Part shown: positions 23,299 through 24,596 of the stretch, piece after piece | How the letters are laid out: every line of letters starts with the position of its first letter | How positions within the stretch are numbered: position 1 is the first letter of the stretch | NCBI GenBank assembly: GCA_013180565.1 | Contig: QBUN01000418.1 | Coordinates: 1 to 24,596, forward strand | Direction of reading: 5' to 3' | Source of the DNA: Candidatus Methanophaga sp. GoMg3.2 | GTDB lineage: Archaea; Halobacteriota; Syntropharchaeia; Alkanophagales; Methanospirareceae | DNA length: 24,596 nt | Position numbers and translations under genes: made by a program | The notes under the pieces: generated by a model | What the model saw: the letters and a program-made list of their open reading frames with translations, nothing else | The model's database searches: none | Told to the model about the DNA's origin: nothing

Positions 23299-23505
23299 TT
23301 TTTCATCCATCGGACCCAACATTTTCATCGTGTTTGCAAATCAAATTACTATAACGTGATCCCACATTGACTTCCTATCAAAAATCCACATTATTCTTAT
23401 CCAAAACTGTACCAGAACATCAAAAACTGCCATTATACGAGTAAAAAGGCGATAGCTACCGCTAACCACGGCTCTTCATTCACGCCAATTTGAATAGTAA
23501 AAGTC
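23299..23505. other. Non-coding flank between the truncated R-M gene and the transposase
   Basis: There is no ORF of note. The stretch holds the 23450-23464 repeat copy and is probably the inner end of the right mobile element. The exact element boundary cannot be set without a second copy. Confidence 0.35.
23450..23464. repeat. 15-bp repeat, right copy (inverse of 411-425)
   Basis: CGATAGCTACCGCTA is the exact reverse complement of 411-425. It lies 41 bases after the stop of the minus-strand transposase, so both copies lie on the inner side of the two terminal transposase genes. Confidence 0.5.
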
Positions 23506-24591
23506 TTACCCATGATCCAAAAAAGGTACGAACATCAAAAACGCTTCCAGTAGGGTCTTTTTACATCCACCTAGCAGTCCAGCCCTCTTCATCGCGGATA
23601 ATTTCATCTGGTTCTCAATTCCCTTATCAGTCCTGAGTTGCTTCTTTCTATGCGTTTTCAAGCTTGTTGAGTAGTAGTTCTCGACCCCATTGTTCGTAGC
23701 CGGCGCATCTTTCACGAAATAGAACGCTGTAAAATGCACCCAGTTCTTCTCAATCTTTCTCAGACGCTTCTGAACGGGCTTTTCAAAAGAATCTATTTTC
23801 TCCATCAACTCATCAAATACCCTCAAAGCCCCAATATAAGGGCGCTGCTCCAAATTCCTCTTCTTTCGTCTCCGTTCTAGCTCCCGCTCATGTACAAATG
23901 TCCTAAAACTCGCCATCTGCTTCCTGAGCCACGCCCTGTACGCCTTTTTATCCCCCGCCCTCATCACTTGCTCTTCTTCCACCAGGCCCCGCAAGAACTC
24001 GAGTTCCGCATCCCTGTTGTAGAAGATGTTCAACATCCGGTATTTCACCAATTCCTGCTCGATAGTCGTATTATTAGGGAAATCGGCGACAATTAGCTTG
24101 TCCAAGTGCATGAGACAATACTGATGAATCAAGTTCTCGCCGAAGAATTCCTCAAATATCCCGGGATAGCTCGGATAAAGGTCCGTAACAACAAATGTGC
24201 GCTTGTTTGGGTCCAGATACTTCACTAGAAAGGCCATGATGGTCGCGGGGTCTTTGCTGTTGTACAGTTCCTCGGCAATCGGCTGGCCGGTAACGCCGTC
24301 CAGCAGGGTCAAGCGGAATTTCTGTGTCCTGCCCTTCTTCGGATGCTGCTCGTCATAGAGAACAATCCTGATGTCTTCTGCGGGGGGGATAATTGTTTCC
24401 TCGACTGAATCGGCGAACGCATTGAAGATGGTATCCCGTCCCTGGGGGTAAATGAGCACCATTATATCTGAGATACCCTGATATGAGACATGATGAAGCC
24501 TCAAAAGCTTGTTAATCATGCATGTGATGCCAAAGAAGTCCTCTTTCAACTTTTCCCAGAAGCTACGCTCTTCTTCACAGTTATTATTACA
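23506..24591 (-). CDS. DDE transposase of a family distinct from the left one (N-terminus uncertain)
   Basis: The frame is open from the stop at 23506-23508 up to a TGA at 24592-24594, two bases from the window end, so the true start is unclear; a TTG at 24549 is possible. The visible part has I-V-L-Y-D-E-Q-H-P-K-K-G-R (first Asp), F-V-V-T-D-L-Y-P-S-Y-P (second Asp) and A-T-N-N-G-V-E-N-Y-Y-S (third acidic residue, Glu). A basic helical segment (R-E-L-E-R-R-R-K-K-R) lies between. The N-N-x-V-E ending recalls IS66- or MULE-type DDE enzymes. The TGA close to the window edge may be a mutation in the 5' part, or the true start may lie downstream of it. The catalytic residues are all present. Confidence 0.8.
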   Translation of the reverse strand, partial: CNNNCEEERSFWEKLKEDFFGITCMINKLLRLHHVSYQGISDIMVLIYPQGRDTIFNAFADSVEETIIPPAEDIRIVLYDEQHPKKGRTQKFRLTLLDGVTGQPIAEELYNSKDPATIMAFLVKYLDPNKRTFVVTDLYPSYPGIFEEFFGENLIHQYCLMHLDKLIVADFPNNTTIEQELVKYRMLNIFYNRDAELEFLRGLVEEEQVMRAGDKKAYRAWLRKQMASFRTFVHERELERRRKKRNLEQRPYIGALRVFDELMEKIDSFEKPVQKRLRKIEKNWVHFTAFYFVKDAPATNNGVENYYSTSLKTHRKKQLRTDKGIENQMKLSAMKRAGLLGGCKKTLLEAFLMFVPFLDHG

Positions 24592-24596
24592 TCAGG

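Noticed and set aside
23506..24096. Plus-strand 68-aa frame inside the right transposase
   Set aside because: Antisense to a conserved transposase region; Pro/His/Arg-rich shadow composition.
1..24596. CRISPR array or tandem spacer-like repeats
   Set aside because: No regularly spaced direct repeats were found by eye; the only tandem unit is the 10-bp pair at 19869-19888.

Overview
The window reads as euryarchaeal chromosome, most likely from an F420-using, methanogen-related lineage; ANME-1/Methanophagales is my best guess, an inference from gene content and the style of the small winged-helix protein. The markers are 2-phospho-L-lactate transferase (cofD), an archaeal pantoate kinase, a CTP-type riboflavin kinase, a Hef helicase-nuclease, a DacZ-type diadenylate cyclase, a class-3 ProRS and a Dim2-like KH protein. 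TATA-like boxes often sit 25-35 bases before the start codon, and many genes lack a Shine-Dalgarno site, which suggests leaderless transcripts.

Layout. (1) 1-425: 3' part of an IS5-like transposase. (2) 588-5450: an accessory block that looks like one regulon. A minus-strand group holds a 57-aa Cys-rich protein, a 31-aa membrane peptide, a HemN-like radical SAM protein and a frameshifted small membrane protein. A divergent plus-strand pair is flavodoxin plus DUF2023. A second minus-strand group is a 56-aa protein, a coiled-coil DUF2325 protein with an added Cys cluster, and a small winged-helix protein. Three promoters in this block carry the same 26-bp operator, TTAGGG-N14-(A/C)CCTAA, with the TATA box inside the 14-base spacer. 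Two of them share a further upstream block at identical spacing. The half-sites resemble DtxR/IdeR iron boxes, and flavodoxin is a classic iron-limitation gene, so I infer an iron- or metal-responsive regulon. This is the most interesting part of the window. (3) 5791-17955: housekeeping genes: hef, dacZ, pantoate kinase, an AN1-rhomboid protein, ribK-ribB, a UPF0058 protein, tRNA-Thr(CGT)-proS, a double-SIS protein, a short PSD-like decarboxylase, pcm, a KH protein and cofD. (4) 18027-19796: a PMT-type protein mannosyltransferase. (5) 20044-24596: accessory DNA with a lipoprotein nuclease (SNase plus a clipped lamin-tail domain), a restriction-methylase fusion cut short at its C-terminus, and a second, unrelated DDE transposase.

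Four coding regions not obvious in a standard ORF scan were read by hand: 2308-2481, 2159-2254, 5166-5336 and the N-terminal part of 588-813. A 15-bp inverted repeat lies just downstream of each terminal transposase gene, at 411-425 and 23450-23464.
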